NCBI RefSeq assembly: GCF_002904335.1
Contig: NZ_PPHF01000169.1
Location: 1 to 64,000, forward strand
Direction: 5' to 3'
Source: Amycolatopsis sp. CA-126428
GTDB taxonomy: Bacteria; Actinomycetota; Actinomycetes; Mycobacteriales; Pseudonocardiaceae
DNA length: 64,000 nucleotides
This document shows, one piece after another, positions 35,964-44,360 of the stretch. Position 1 is the first letter of the stretch; each line of letters starts with the position of its first letter. Made by a program: the position numbers and the translations under genes. Below the pieces are notes generated by a model. That model had not been told where the DNA came from. It saw only the letters and a list, made by a program, of their open reading frames with translations, and made no database searches.

Positions 35964-37397
35964 TTAGAACTGGTAGTACAAGAACGGGCTGAATGTTCCT
36001 GTTGCGATCAAGATTGCCGCGTACAGCAGGCCTGCCGTCATCACTCCGATTCTCAGTGCCGTTGCCGGGCGGCTTCGGCTCGACTCCAGGAGTGGTCCCG
36101 TTACCGGGTGGGGTGGGAGGGCGAATACCGCCAGTGCCGCCAGGAGCAACACCAGGCGCTGGTTGGTGAATGCCTGCTGCACCCCCGCTCCCAGGCCGTC
36201 GAAGTCGGGGATCAGCATGTGGCCGAGCATCGACAGTGCGTGGCCCAGGTCCGGGGATCGGAAGAACACCCAGCCGATCACCACCAGCAACATCGTCAGG
36301 GCCCTGCGGAGGTAGCGCTTCCACGGTGTCGATGGGTCCAAGTCCAAGCCGAAGCGGCGCTCGATCACCAGGAGTGCGCCGTGGTAGCAGCCCCACACCA
36401 GGAACGTCCACTGGGCTCCGTGCCAGAAGCCCGTCAGGACGAACACTATGCAGAGGTTGCGGTACGTCTTGGCCGCTCCGCGGCGGTTGCCGCCCAGGGG
36501 GATGTACACGTAGTCGCGGAACCAGCGGCTCAAGCTCATGTGCCAGCGGCGCCAGAACTCCGTGATCGTCACCGAGGAATACGGTCTCGCGAAGTTCTCC
36601 GGCAGCCGGAAGCCCAGCATGCGGCCGAGGCCGATGGCCATGTCCGAATAGCCCGAGAAGTCGAAGAACAGCTGGAGGGTGTAGCCGATCGCGCCCAGCC
36701 AGGCCGTGCTGAACGTCAGCTGGTCCGAGGGGACCTTGAAACACGCGTCCACCAGCGGGCTCAGTGAGTCCGCGATGATCGTCTTCTTGCACAGGCCCAG
36801 CGCGAACCGGGGAAAGCCCGCCGCGATGTCGTCCAGGCGGTGCGAGCGCAGCTGCGGGAGCTGGTCGGCGATCTCGCGGTAGCGCACGATCGGGCCCGCC
36901 ACCAGCTGCGGGAACATCGCGATGTACGCCGCGAAGGACACCGGGTTGCGCAGCGCCGGACGCTCGCCGCGGTAGATGTCGACCACGTACGAAATGTGGT
37001 GGAACGTGAAGAACGAGATGCCGATCGGGACCACCAGGCTCGCCACCGGCACGCTGCCGCCGAACCAGTGGGCCACCGCCGCGATCTGCTGGGTCGCGAA
37101 GCCCGCGTACTTCCAGACCAGCAGCACCGCGACGTCGAACGACACCACCGCGATGAGGATCCGGCGCCTCCGGACGCCGTGGACGTCCCAGGGGCTCGGG
37201 GCCAGCAGCGGCCCCGCCAGGAAGTTGACGACCATGCAGCCGAGCAGCAGGAACACGAACCCGCCGGCGCCGATCGTGTAGAACAGCAGGCTGGCGACCG
37301 CGATGATGCCGTTTCGCCAGCGCTGCGGGCACACCAGCACGGCGATGAGCACCGCCGGCATGAAGTACCACAAGAAGAGCGGCGAAACGAACGACAT
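35964..37397 (-). CDS. MBOAT-family O-acyltransferase (AlgI-like)
   Basis: This 477-residue polytopic membrane protein has about ten helices. Family landmarks are PIGISFFTFHHISYVVDIY, LFFDFSGYSDMAIG, FWRRWHMSLSRWFRDYVYIP and the invariant histidine in VLTGFWHGAQWTF. Relatives transfer acetyl groups from the cytoplasm to exopolysaccharides such as alginate. AlgJ/AlgX-like SGNH partners are not adjacent. GAGGGG precedes the ATG. The modified polymer is unknown. Confidence 0.92.
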   Translation of the reverse strand: MSFVSPLFLWYFMPAVLIAVLVCPQRWRNGIIAVASLLFYTIGAGGFVFLLLGCMVVNFLAGPLLAPSPWDVHGVRRRRILIAVVSFDVAVLLVWKYAGFATQQIAAVAHWFGGSVPVASLVVPIGISFFTFHHISYVVDIYRGERPALRNPVSFAAYIAMFPQLVAGPIVRYREIADQLPQLRSHRLDDIAAGFPRFALGLCKKTIIADSLSPLVDACFKVPSDQLTFSTAWLGAIGYTLQLFFDFSGYSDMAIGLGRMLGFRLPENFARPYSSVTITEFWRRWHMSLSRWFRDYVYIPLGGNRRGAAKTYRNLCIVFVLTGFWHGAQWTFLVWGCYHGALLVIERRFGLDLDPSTPWKRYLRRALTMLLVVIGWVFFRSPDLGHALSMLGHMLIPDFDGLGAGVQQAFTNQRLVLLLAALAVFALPPHPVTGPLLESSRSRPATALRIGVMTAGLLYAAILIATGTFSPFLYYQF

Positions 37398-37449
37398 CGG
37401 GTCCCCTCGGTCTATCCGACGGTGACCTTAACCCGGCTGGGTGGTCGTG

Positions 37450-38406
37450 TCAGACCCGCCCGGCGAGACGACGGCGGCGCGCCACCTCCGCGAGCAGGAC
37501 CCCCGCCGCCACCGAGGCGTTGAGGGATTCGACGCCCGCGGCCATCGGGATCGACACCGTCGCGTCACACGTTTCCCGCACCAGGCGGGACAGCCCGCGG
37601 CCCTCCGAGCCGAGCACGATGACCAGCGGGTCGGCCGCCAGCTCCAGCTCGTCGATGTCCACCGAACCGTCGGCGTCCAGGCCCACCAGCATCAGGCCGT
37701 CGTTCGCCCACGCCTTGAGCTGCCGCGTCAGGTTCGTCGCCACCGCGATCGGCAGCTTCGCCGCCGTGCCCGCGCTCGTCCGCCACGCCACCGCCGTCAT
37801 GCCCGCGCTGCGCCGCTCCGGCAACAGCACGCCGTGGGCGCCGAACGCCGCCGCCGAGCGGATGACCGCGCCCAGGTTGCGGGGGTCGGTGACGCCGTCG
37901 AGCGCGACGAACAGCGGGACCTCGCCCGAGTTGCGCGCCGCCGCCATCAGGTCGTCCGGGTGCGCGTACTCGAACGGCGGAACCTGCAGGCCCAGGCCCT
38001 GGTGCACGGCCCGGTTGGTCTTGCGGTCCAGCTCCTCGCGCGGGATCTCCAGGATCGAGATGCCCTTGTCGCCGGCCAGCCGGACGGCGTCGTTCACGCG
38101 GTCGTCGATCTCGATGTTCAGCGCGACGTACAACGCCGTCGCCGGGACGCCCGCGCGCAGCGCCTCGACCACCGGGTTGCGCCCGGCGATCAGCTCCGGC
38201 TTGTCGGCCTTCTTCTGCCGCGCCTGGTCGCGCTTCGTCGCGGCGTTGGCCGACCGGTAGGCCTTGTGCCCGGGGCGGTCCTCCGCCTTCGGGGTCGGGC
38301 CCTTGCCTTCGAGGGCCTTGCGGCGCTGACCGCCCGAGCCGACGACGGCGCCCTTCTTGGTGCCCGTCTTGCGGATCGCGCCCTGGCGCCGCGAGTTGCC
38401 TGCCAT
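37450..38406 (-). CDS. rlmB: 23S rRNA 2'-O-methyltransferase RlmB-like (SpoU/TrmH family)
   Basis: This 318-residue protein has a basic N-terminal extension of about 65 residues ([15 protein letters not shown]), a substrate-binding domain [20 protein letters not shown], and the SPOUT trefoil-knot motifs [35 protein letters not shown] and [20 protein letters not shown]. It methylates a guanosine in 23S rRNA in relatives. ATG at 38406 follows AAGGA. It lies 29 bases downstream of cysS, the same order as in mycobacteria, so the two are an operon. Confidence 0.93.
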   Translation of the reverse strand: MAGNSRRQGAIRKTGTKKGAVVGSGGQRRKALEGKGPTPKAEDRPGHKAYRSANAATKRDQARQKKADKPELIAGRNPVVEALRAGVPATALYVALNIEIDDRVNDAVRLAGDKGISILEIPREELDRKTNRAVHQGLGLQVPPFEYAHPDDLMAAARNSGEVPLFVALDGVTDPRNLGAVIRSAAAFGAHGVLLPERRSAGMTAVAWRTSAGTAAKLPIAVATNLTRQLKAWANDGLMLVGLDADGSVDIDELELAADPLVIVLGSEGRGLSRLVRETCDATVSIPMAAGVESLNASVAAGVLLAEVARRRRLAGRV

Positions 38407-38435
38407 GGTGAAAGTTCCTTGCGTAGAAAGCCGGT

Positions 38436-39824
38436 TCAGTCGGACTTCACAGTCCACTGAGGACCGTTGGGGGTGTCCTCCACCACGATGCCCGCCTGCT
38501 GGAGGCGGTCACGGGCGGCGTCCGCGCGAGCGAAGTCCTTCTCGGCCCGGGCCTGCTGGCGCTCGGCCAGCAGCCCTTCGACGATCCGGGACAGCGCTTC
38601 TTTGGTGGGCGTTTCGGAACCGCCCGCCTCGGACCAGCGCGCGGACAGCGGGTCGAGGCCGAGCACGTCGGTCATCGCGCGGACGGCCGCGGCGAGTTCG
38701 AGTGCCTTTGAGGTGTCGCCCGCGTCGAGGGCGGCGTTACCGTCCCGCACCGTGGTGTGGACCACGGCGAACGCCTGCGGGGTGGCGAGGTCGTCGTCGA
38801 GCGCGTTCGCGAACGCCTCGGGGATCGTGCCGACCGGCACGTCGCCCGACGCGGCGGCGCGGCGCAGGAACGTCTCGATCCGCCGATAGCCCTGCGCGGC
38901 CTCGGAGACCGCGGTGTCGGAGTACTCGATGGTCGACCGGTAGTGCGGCTGGACCAGGTAGTACCGCAGCTCCGGGGCCCGGTAGCGGTCCAGCATGGCG
39001 GGGATCGACACGGTGTTGCCGAGCGACTTCGACATCTTCTCGCCCGACATGGTCACCCAGGCGTTGTGCAGCCAGAACCGCGCGAACGCGTCGCCCGCCG
39101 CGTTGGACTGGGCACGCTCGTTCTCGTGGTGCGGGAAGACCAGGTCGATGCCGCCGCCGTGGATGTCGAACTCCGCGCCGAGGTACGACGTCGCCATCGC
39201 CGAGCACTCGAGGTGCCAGCCCGGCCGGCCGTGGCCCCACGGCGTCGGCCACGACGGCTCGCCCGGCTTCGCGCTCTTCCACATGGTGAAGTCGCGCGGG
39301 TCGCGCTTGCCGCGGGTCGGCGTCTCGCCCTGCTGGACGTCCTCCAGGACCTGGCCGGAGAGCTTGCCGTAGTCGTCGAACGACTTCACCGAGAAGTAGA
39401 CGTCGCCGTCCGCGACGTAGCCGTGGCCGCTCTCGATGAGGCGATCCATCAGCTCGACCATCTGGGTGACGTGCCCGGTCGCGCGCGGGTTGATCGACGG
39501 CGGCAGGCAGCCCAGCTGCTCGTACGCCTCTTCGAAGGCGCGTTCGTGCGTCGCGCCCCACTCCCACCAGGGCCGCTCGTTCTCGGCGGCCTTGGTCAGG
39601 ATCTTGTCGTCGATGTCCGTGACGTTGCGGACCAGCAGCACGTCCAGTCCACTGTGGACGAGCCAGCGGCGCAGGACGTCGTAGTTCAGGACGCCGCGGA
39701 CGTGCCCGATGTGCGGAACGCCCTGCACGGTGGCACCACACACGTAGATCGACGCCGTTCCGCTACGGACGGGGTGGAACTCCCGTACGCTCCGGGTCGC
39801 TGTGTCGAAAAGGTGAAGGGCCAC
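38436..39824 (-). CDS. cysS: Cysteinyl-tRNA synthetase
   Basis: This 462-residue class I synthetase charges tRNA-Cys. The HIGH signature is in [14 protein letters not shown] is in [10 protein letters not shown] and the zinc cysteine is in [11 protein letters not shown]. The C-terminal anticodon-binding region is present ([20 protein letters not shown]). Length is normal. Start is GTG at 39824. It is distinct from the mycothiol ligase MshC, which is shorter. Downstream rlmB is co-transcribed. Confidence 0.97.
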   Translation of the reverse strand: MALHLFDTATRSVREFHPVRSGTASIYVCGATVQGVPHIGHVRGVLNYDVLRRWLVHSGLDVLLVRNVTDIDDKILTKAAENERPWWEWGATHERAFEEAYEQLGCLPPSINPRATGHVTQMVELMDRLIESGHGYVADGDVYFSVKSFDDYGKLSGQVLEDVQQGETPTRGKRDPRDFTMWKSAKPGEPSWPTPWGHGRPGWHLECSAMATSYLGAEFDIHGGGIDLVFPHHENERAQSNAAGDAFARFWLHNAWVTMSGEKMSKSLGNTVSIPAMLDRYRAPELRYYLVQPHYRSTIEYSDTAVSEAAQGYRRIETFLRRAAASGDVPVGTIPEAFANALDDDLATPQAFAVVHTTVRDGNAALDAGDTSKALELAAAVRAMTDVLGLDPLSARWSEAGGSETPTKEALSRIVEGLLAERQQARAEKDFARADAARDRLQQAGIVVEDTPNGPQWTVKSD

Positions 39825-39866
39825 CCTGAAAGGGTACGGGGTGGGCGTGAGCGGCGTCGCAGCCGG

Positions 39867-40553
39867 TCAGCCGACGCCGTGGGTGCGCAACGCCGTGAGC
39901 AGGGCGTCCGGCCGTTCGGCCGTCGGCAGCGGGTCGACCAGCGCGAACTCGCAGCCCAGGGCGCGGGCGCCGCCGTCGGCCTCCTCGCTGTCGCCGACCA
40001 TCAGCGTCTCGGTGGCCGGCACGCCGAGGGACTCGACGGCCTTGCGGAAGATCTCCAGCTCCGGCTTGATCGCGCCGACCTCGAAGGACAGCACGAACTC
40101 GTCGACGTAGGCGTCCCACCCGCGTGCGGTGAACGCGGGCCGGATGTCGAAGGCGATGTTGCTCAGCACGCCGACCTTCAGCCCGCGCTCGGCGGCCGCC
40201 TTCAGCGCGGCTTCGGTGTCCGGGTACGGCGTCCACTGGCTGGGATCGATGAGCCGGTCGTAGAGCGCCCGCGCCTGGTCGGCGTGCGGGACGCCGGACT
40301 TCTTGAGCACCTCGAGGTACACCTTCCGGTGCAGCGCGGGGTCGCGGTCCCGGTGGTGCCAGGCGTGCACGTGCTCGGCGTCGAGCTCGACGACCTGCCC
40401 GACCGGGGCGGTCATCCGGCGCATCAGCTCGGCCTGCGCCTCGATGTCGAGCGGCTCGCCGTCGTGGTTCGTCAGTTCGGTGAGCCAGGTCTCGTCCTGC
40501 TCGAGCCGGAAGAGCGTGCCGGAGAAGTCGAACAACACCGCCCTGATCGTCAT
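39867..40553 (-). CDS. HAD-superfamily hydrolase
   Basis: This 228-residue protein has motif I LFDFSGTLFRL, motif II VGVLSNIAFD, motif III lysine in GAIKPELEIF and motif IV MVGDSEEADGG. Motif I reads DFSGT, so the usual second acidic residue (DxD) is serine. Some phosphonatase and dehalogenase-related HADs tolerate this, but simple phosphatases usually do not. A cap of about 90 residues follows motif I. The substrate is unknown. It lies 43 bases upstream of cysS on the same strand. Confidence 0.82.
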   Translation of the reverse strand: MTIRAVLFDFSGTLFRLEQDETWLTELTNHDGEPLDIEAQAELMRRMTAPVGQVVELDAEHVHAWHHRDRDPALHRKVYLEVLKKSGVPHADQARALYDRLIDPSQWTPYPDTEAALKAAAERGLKVGVLSNIAFDIRPAFTARGWDAYVDEFVLSFEVGAIKPELEIFRKAVESLGVPATETLMVGDSEEADGGARALGCEFALVDPLPTAERPDALLTALRTHGVG

Positions 40554-40574
40554 GGGTTCAGCCTATCGGGATCA

Positions 40575-40961
40575 TCAGGCCGAATGCCCTGTGATGTGTT
40601 CGGGAACAACGCGCACGAGCACGCGCACGACGTCGGCCGGCTCGGGCGGGAAGTCCGTGCCGAGGTACTTGCGGGCCAGCTCGTCGTTCAGCTCGCGGCC
40701 GCCCTCGACGGTGACCTCGGCGCGGCCGCGGATCTCGACGTAGTTCTCCGGGTCCGCCAGGTCGAAGACGGAGAGCGACACCCGCGGGTCGCGGCGGATG
40801 TTGCGTTCCTTGCGCCGGCCCTGGACGGTCACGAAGACCACGGTGTCGCCGTCGCGGCGCGCCCAGACGACGGAGCTCTGCGGCGAGCCGTCGGCGTTGG
40901 TGGTGGCCACGACCGGGTAGTTGCGGCCGTCGAGCAGGGCCTTGGTGGCTTCGTTGAACAT
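40575..40961 (-). CDS. PPOX-class F420/FMN-dependent oxidoreductase (second of a pair)
   Basis: This 128-residue split-barrel protein typifies the pyridoxamine-phosphate-oxidase-like, F420-binding family common in actinomycetes. Key strings are VVATTNADGSPQSSVVWARR, GRRKERNIRRDPRVSLSVFD and YVEIRGRAEVTVEGG. The RRxPxVxLxV loop contacts the cofactor phosphate. Ten bases separate it from a paralogue upstream, so the two form a tandem duplicate. Substrate unknown. Confidence 0.85.
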   Translation of the reverse strand: MFNEATKALLDGRNYPVVATTNADGSPQSSVVWARRDGDTVVFVTVQGRRKERNIRRDPRVSLSVFDLADPENYVEIRGRAEVTVEGGRELNDELARKYLGTDFPPEPADVVRVLVRVVPEHITGHSA

Positions 40962-40971
40962 GGTCTGGACC

Positions 40972-41367
40972 CTATTTCACGTTGCCGGCGATCTTCTCGG
41001 CTTTCAGGCGCACGATCACCCGCTGGACGTCGGTGCCCTCGGGTGGTGGGTCCTGGGCTAGGTACTTGTGGCTGAGCGTCTTCGGGAGGGCTTTGCTTGG
41101 GTCGGGGGTGATCGTGACGGTGCCGCGCAGCTGGGTGTGCCGGTAGGGGTTCTCGGCGTCGGTGATCGAGATGCTGATGCGGGGGTCTCGGCGCAGGTTG
41201 CGGACTTTTCGGCGGTCCTCGGTTGCGCTGAAGACGAGGTCGCCGTCGTCGAGGCCGATCCAGACGACGGAGGTCTGGGGTCCGCCGTCCGGGTCGATGG
41301 TGGCGACGGTGGCGAAGTTCCGGGCGTCGATCAAGGCTCGGACGGGGTCCGGGAGGGTGAGGGGCAT
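40972..41367 (-). CDS. PPOX-class F420/FMN-dependent oxidoreductase (first of a pair)
   Basis: This 131-residue paralogue of the next gene has TVATIDPDGGPQTSVVWIGL, DRRKVRNLRRDPRISISITD and HTQLRGTVTITPD. The shared C-terminal VIVRLKAEKI corresponds to VLVRVVPEHI in its partner. Both probably reduce the same class of small molecules with F420 or FMN. No promoter is evident; a repeat element lies 100 bases upstream. Confidence 0.85.
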   Translation of the reverse strand: MPLTLPDPVRALIDARNFATVATIDPDGGPQTSVVWIGLDDGDLVFSATEDRRKVRNLRRDPRISISITDAENPYRHTQLRGTVTITPDPSKALPKTLSHKYLAQDPPPEGTDVQRVIVRLKAEKIAGNVK

Positions 41368-41466
41368 ATCACGGCGAACCGGCTTGGGTGGGGGGCTATT
41401 CCGCCGCTGCGGGAGGAGCGGTCGTGCCCACTACCCCCGCACTCGAGAGCAGCGCTCGTTGCCCAT

Positions 41467-41591
41467 CACCCCGAAGCCCGATTGTGACTACGGACGGTGG
41501 TACCGCGTCAAGGCGGGAAAGATGCCTTGACCCGGCACCACCGTCCGCGTTCTGGCTTCGGATCGGGGTGGTGGGGGAGGGCTGGGTGGGG
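41467..41591. repeat. Structured intergenic element, copy 2
   Basis: About 125 bases, in the same orientation as copy 1 (30772-30895). The inner TCAAGGC/GCCTTGA hairpin and its loop are identical. In the middle stem a C-G pair of copy 1 is T-A here, a compensatory change; the adjacent pair is an A-C mismatch. It lies between the ispF end and the PPOX gene start, antisense to both, so it is not a terminator for either. Confidence 0.9.
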
Positions 41592-41718
41592 GGCCTGTTA
41601 TGTCTTCGGCTTGCGTTCACGTCCTACGAAAGCGGCAAAGTTCACATTCGGTCGGCGCTGGGCTGTCCACGCGCCGGCCCTGGAGGTGCGCCACCCGCCG
41701 CTGAGGTGCGCCCCTCGC

Positions 41719-42186
41719 CTACTCCGCTGTGAGCAGCAACGCTGTCGCGAAGGCCGCTATGCCCTCGCCGCGGCCGGTCAGGCCCAGGCCGTCGGATGTG
41801 GTTCCGGACACGCTCACCGGGCCGCCCACCGCCTCCGACAGGACCTTCTGTGCCTCTTCGCGCCGCTTTCCTACGCGGGGGGCGTTGCCCACGATCTGGA
41901 CCGTGGCGTTTCCCACCCGCCAGCCCGCCGCCTCGATCAGGCCGCGGACTTCGGCCAGCATGTCGGTGCCGTGCGCGCCGTCCATGCGGGGGTCGCCCAT
42001 TCCGAACACTGTGCCCAGGTCGCCGAGGCCCGCGGCCGACAGCAGGGCGTCGCACAGCGCGTGGGCTGCGACGTCGCCGTCGGAGTGGCCCGCGCAGCCG
42101 TCGGCGTCCGGCCATGACAGGCCCGCCATCCAGCACTCGCGGCCCGCTTCGATCGGGTGGACGTCGACCCCGTTGCCGATCCTCAC
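41719..42186 (-). CDS. ispF: 2-C-methyl-D-erythritol 2,4-cyclodiphosphate synthase
   Basis: This 155-residue MEP-pathway enzyme has metal ligands in [12 protein letters not shown] and [18 protein letters not shown], and the C-terminal [18 protein letters not shown]. It cyclises CDP-methylerythritol phosphate to MEcPP. Start is GTG at 42186, overlapping the ispD stop in GTGA, so the two are translationally coupled. It is intact, in contrast to the adjacent IspD. Confidence 0.96.
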   Translation of the reverse strand: MRIGNGVDVHPIEAGRECWMAGLSWPDADGCAGHSDGDVAAHALCDALLSAAGLGDLGTVFGMGDPRMDGAHGTDMLAEVRGLIEAAGWRVGNATVQIVGNAPRVGKRREEAQKVLSEAVGGPVSVSGTTSDGLGLTGRGEGIAAFATALLLTAE

Positions 42187-42797
42187 AGCGTCTCCTCGTT
42201 CTTCGGTGCCGCCGCGATCGCCTCGGCCAGGGACAGTTCGAACTCGCTGGTGACGCGCATCGCGTCCGGGTGGCCGGGGACCGTCGCCGCGCCGGCGGGC
42301 ACGAGGTCCGGCCGGAACGCCGTGAATGCGTACCCGACCGGTGTCTGGACCGTGCGCAGCCGCGTCCGGTCTTGCGTGCCGATGATCAGCGATGCCGCGT
42401 CGGTCACCTTCACCGTGTCGGCCATCGGCAACGCCGGGACCACGACCGATGCGCCGTCACGGACCGCGCTGATGACGTCACGCACCGTTTGCGCAGGCGT
42501 GAAGGCTCGCAGTGCGTCGTGGAGGAGTACAACGGAACCAGGGGCGAGTTCGGGCTCGACGGCGGCGAAAGCCTGCCGGAGCGAGCCGGGGACGACCCGG
42601 CAGGCGAGGCCGCGAACGGCCTCGGAAAACGACGAAGCACACCGCTGGGGGGCCGCCACCAGCACCAGATCGATCTCCGGCACGTCGAGCAGCCCCCGCA
42701 CGGTGTGCGTGAGTAGCGCATCACCATGGACCGGCGTGAGAGCGGACTCCCCGTCGGAGGCATGGTGTGCGACGGTCACGATCGCGACGACGTTCAT
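42183..42797 (-). CDS. ispD: IspD-family protein with degenerate active site
   Basis: By position (between carD and ispF) and by its C-terminal half, this is 2-C-methyl-D-erythritol 4-phosphate cytidylyltransferase: [48 protein letters not shown]. At 204 residues it is shorter than the usual 225-235. The N-terminal CTP-binding loop (normally AAGxGxRxGxxxPK) reads [19 protein letters not shown], lacking the conserved Arg and Lys. The GGxxRxxS segment and the TDDAS segment are also missing, and the late lysine is arginine (AMRVTS). Activity is doubtful; another IspD may exist elsewhere. Confidence 0.75.
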   Translation of the reverse strand: MNVVAIVTVAHHASDGESALTPVHGDALLTHTVRGLLDVPEIDLVLVAAPQRCASSFSEAVRGLACRVVPGSLRQAFAAVEPELAPGSVVLLHDALRAFTPAQTVRDVISAVRDGASVVVPALPMADTVKVTDAASLIIGTQDRTRLRTVQTPVGYAFTAFRPDLVPAGAATVPGHPDAMRVTSEFELSLAEAIAAAPKNEETL

Positions 42798-42853
42798 CGG
42801 TACGCGAGCGTAGAGGCACCCACCCGCCCGTCGAGCGGGATGCCTGCCTGGGC

Positions 42854-43345
42854 TCAGACCGTCGCGGTTTCCAGAACTTCGTCGAGGAGGACCTCAGCCT
42901 TGTCCTCGTCGGTGCCCTCCGCGAGCGCGAGCTCGCTGACCAGAATTTGCCGCGCCTTCGCCAGCATGCGCTTCTCACCGGCTGAAAGTCCGCGGTCCTT
43001 CTCTCGCCGCCAGAGGTCGCGCACCACTTCGGCCACCTTGTTCACATCGCCGGAGGCGAGCTTCTCGAGGTTGGCCTTGTACCGACGAGACCAGTTGGTG
43101 GGCTCTTCGGTGTGCGGAGCACGCAGAACGTCGAAGACCTTGTCCAGTCCTTCTTGCCCGACGACATCGCGGACGCCGACGATTTCGGCGTTGTCTGCGG
43201 GCACGCGAACCGTGAGATCCCCTTGCGCGACCTTGAGGACGAGGTACTTCTTTTCCTCGCCCTTGATCACGCGGGTCTCGATGGCTTCGATGAGTGCGGC
43301 ACCGTGGTGCGGGTAGACGACGGTCTCTCCGACCTTGAAAACCAT
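42854..43345 (-). CDS. carD: CarD-family RNA polymerase-binding regulator
   Basis: This 163-residue protein is essentially mycobacterial CarD. Its N-terminal polymerase-interacting Tudor-like domain reads [20 protein letters not shown] and its C-terminal helical DNA-binding domain contains [19 protein letters not shown]. It stabilises open promoter complexes, especially at rRNA promoters. GAGGAC precedes the ATG. It heads the carD-ispD-ispF set, with 56 bases before ispD, the order known from mycobacteria. Confidence 0.97.
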   Translation of the reverse strand: MVFKVGETVVYPHHGAALIEAIETRVIKGEEKKYLVLKVAQGDLTVRVPADNAEIVGVRDVVGQEGLDKVFDVLRAPHTEEPTNWSRRYKANLEKLASGDVNKVAEVVRDLWRREKDRGLSAGEKRMLAKARQILVSELALAEGTDEDKAEVLLDEVLETATV

Positions 43346-43372
43346 GTGTCCTCTGCCCCTTTCGCTGACTCC

Positions 43373-43378
43373 ATCCTA
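43373..43378 (-). promoter_or_regulatory. Probable carD -10 element
   Basis: Read on the minus strand this is TAGGAT, the preferred -10 hexamer in actinomycetes, placed 28 bases upstream of the carD start. The expected -35 region has no clear match. Confidence 0.5.
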
Positions 43379-43631
43379 GCACGAGCCGCCAGTGCCCACC
43401 TAGCGGGCCGGACTCGTCCTCGCAGGTCAGCGGCCTGGCCAGGGGTTGACAAACGTCGGACCCCCGTGCTCACGCAGGTAGCGGGGAAGCGTTTCGTCAC
43501 AGGCCAGGAATTCCTTTGTGGACGGTTGATCTTGGTCGCCGCGTCCTGGCAACCCACACCCGTTCCGCGGCGGAGATCGACCCCGGCTAGTCTTCGGGGC
43601 GACGAGGCCGTGAAAAGGGAAGGACTGCGAC

Positions 43632-44321
43632 GTGAGGCTGCAGAATCGTCGCGTGCTCGGTGCGGGCGTGCTGGCGCTCGGTGCCGCGCTCGCGCTCGCC
43701 GGGTGCGGGGCCGGCCAGATCACCCAGACCGCCTCGCAGCAGCCCGCGGTCAACGGCACGCACGCCCAGGTCAAGACCATCGAACTGCGCAACGCCGCGG
43801 TCCAGTACCCGAAGTCGGGCCCGGGCTACCCGGCCGGCGCGACCCCGGCGCTGACCCTGACGATCGTCAACAGCGGCCAGCAGGACGACTCGCTCGTCTC
43901 GGTGACCACCGAAGACGGCGCCCAGGCCACCATCGAAGGGTCCAAGACCATCGTCGCGATGCACTCGCTGGTGATCGGCCCGGACGACGCCGTCGAGTCC
44001 ACGAACGAAGCGCAGCCCACGTCCTCGGCCGCGCCGTCGTCGTCGGGCGCTCCGACGTCCAGTGGCACGCCGACCGGCAGCAGCTCGGCCTCCAACAGCC
44101 CGGGCAGCCTCACCGCCACGGCCACCTCCGAGGTCCCGTCGTCCGGCCCGGCCGCGACGCCGACCGCGCCGGAGAAGGTCGGCCAGGCCAAGGTGACGCT
44201 GCCCCCGCTGAAGCAGCCGCTCTGGCCGGGTCAGGTCATCAAGGTCACCTTCGTCTTCCAGAACGCCGGACCGGTCACCGTCGAGCTGCCGGTCGCGGCG
44301 CCGGCGCACGCCAAGGAGTAG
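43632..44321 (+). CDS. lpqE: LpqE-like lipoprotein
   Basis: This 229-residue lipoprotein has its lipobox at LALAGCGAG. The body is a beta-sandwich-like domain (TIELRNAAVQYP, then VTFVFQNAGPVTVELPVA). It is interrupted by a low-complexity insert of about 50 residues rich in Ser, Thr, Pro and Ala (roughly 125-175), likely an exposed linker. Start is GTG at 43632 behind GGGAAGG. Its location divergent from carD and 39 bases before radA matches mycobacterial lpqE. Function is unsettled. Confidence 0.85.
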   Translation: MRLQNRRVLGAGVLALGAALALAGCGAGQITQTASQQPAVNGTHAQVKTIELRNAAVQYPKSGPGYPAGATPALTLTIVNSGQQDDSLVSVTTEDGAQATIEGSKTIVAMHSLVIGPDDAVESTNEAQPTSSAAPSSSGAPTSSGTPTGSSSASNSPGSLTATATSEVPSSGPAATPTAPEKVGQAKVTLPPLKQPLWPGQVIKVTFVFQNAGPVTVELPVAAPAHAKE

Positions 44322-44360
44322 GTCCCCGGTTTTGTCGGTGGTCGCCGATAGCCTCACGGG

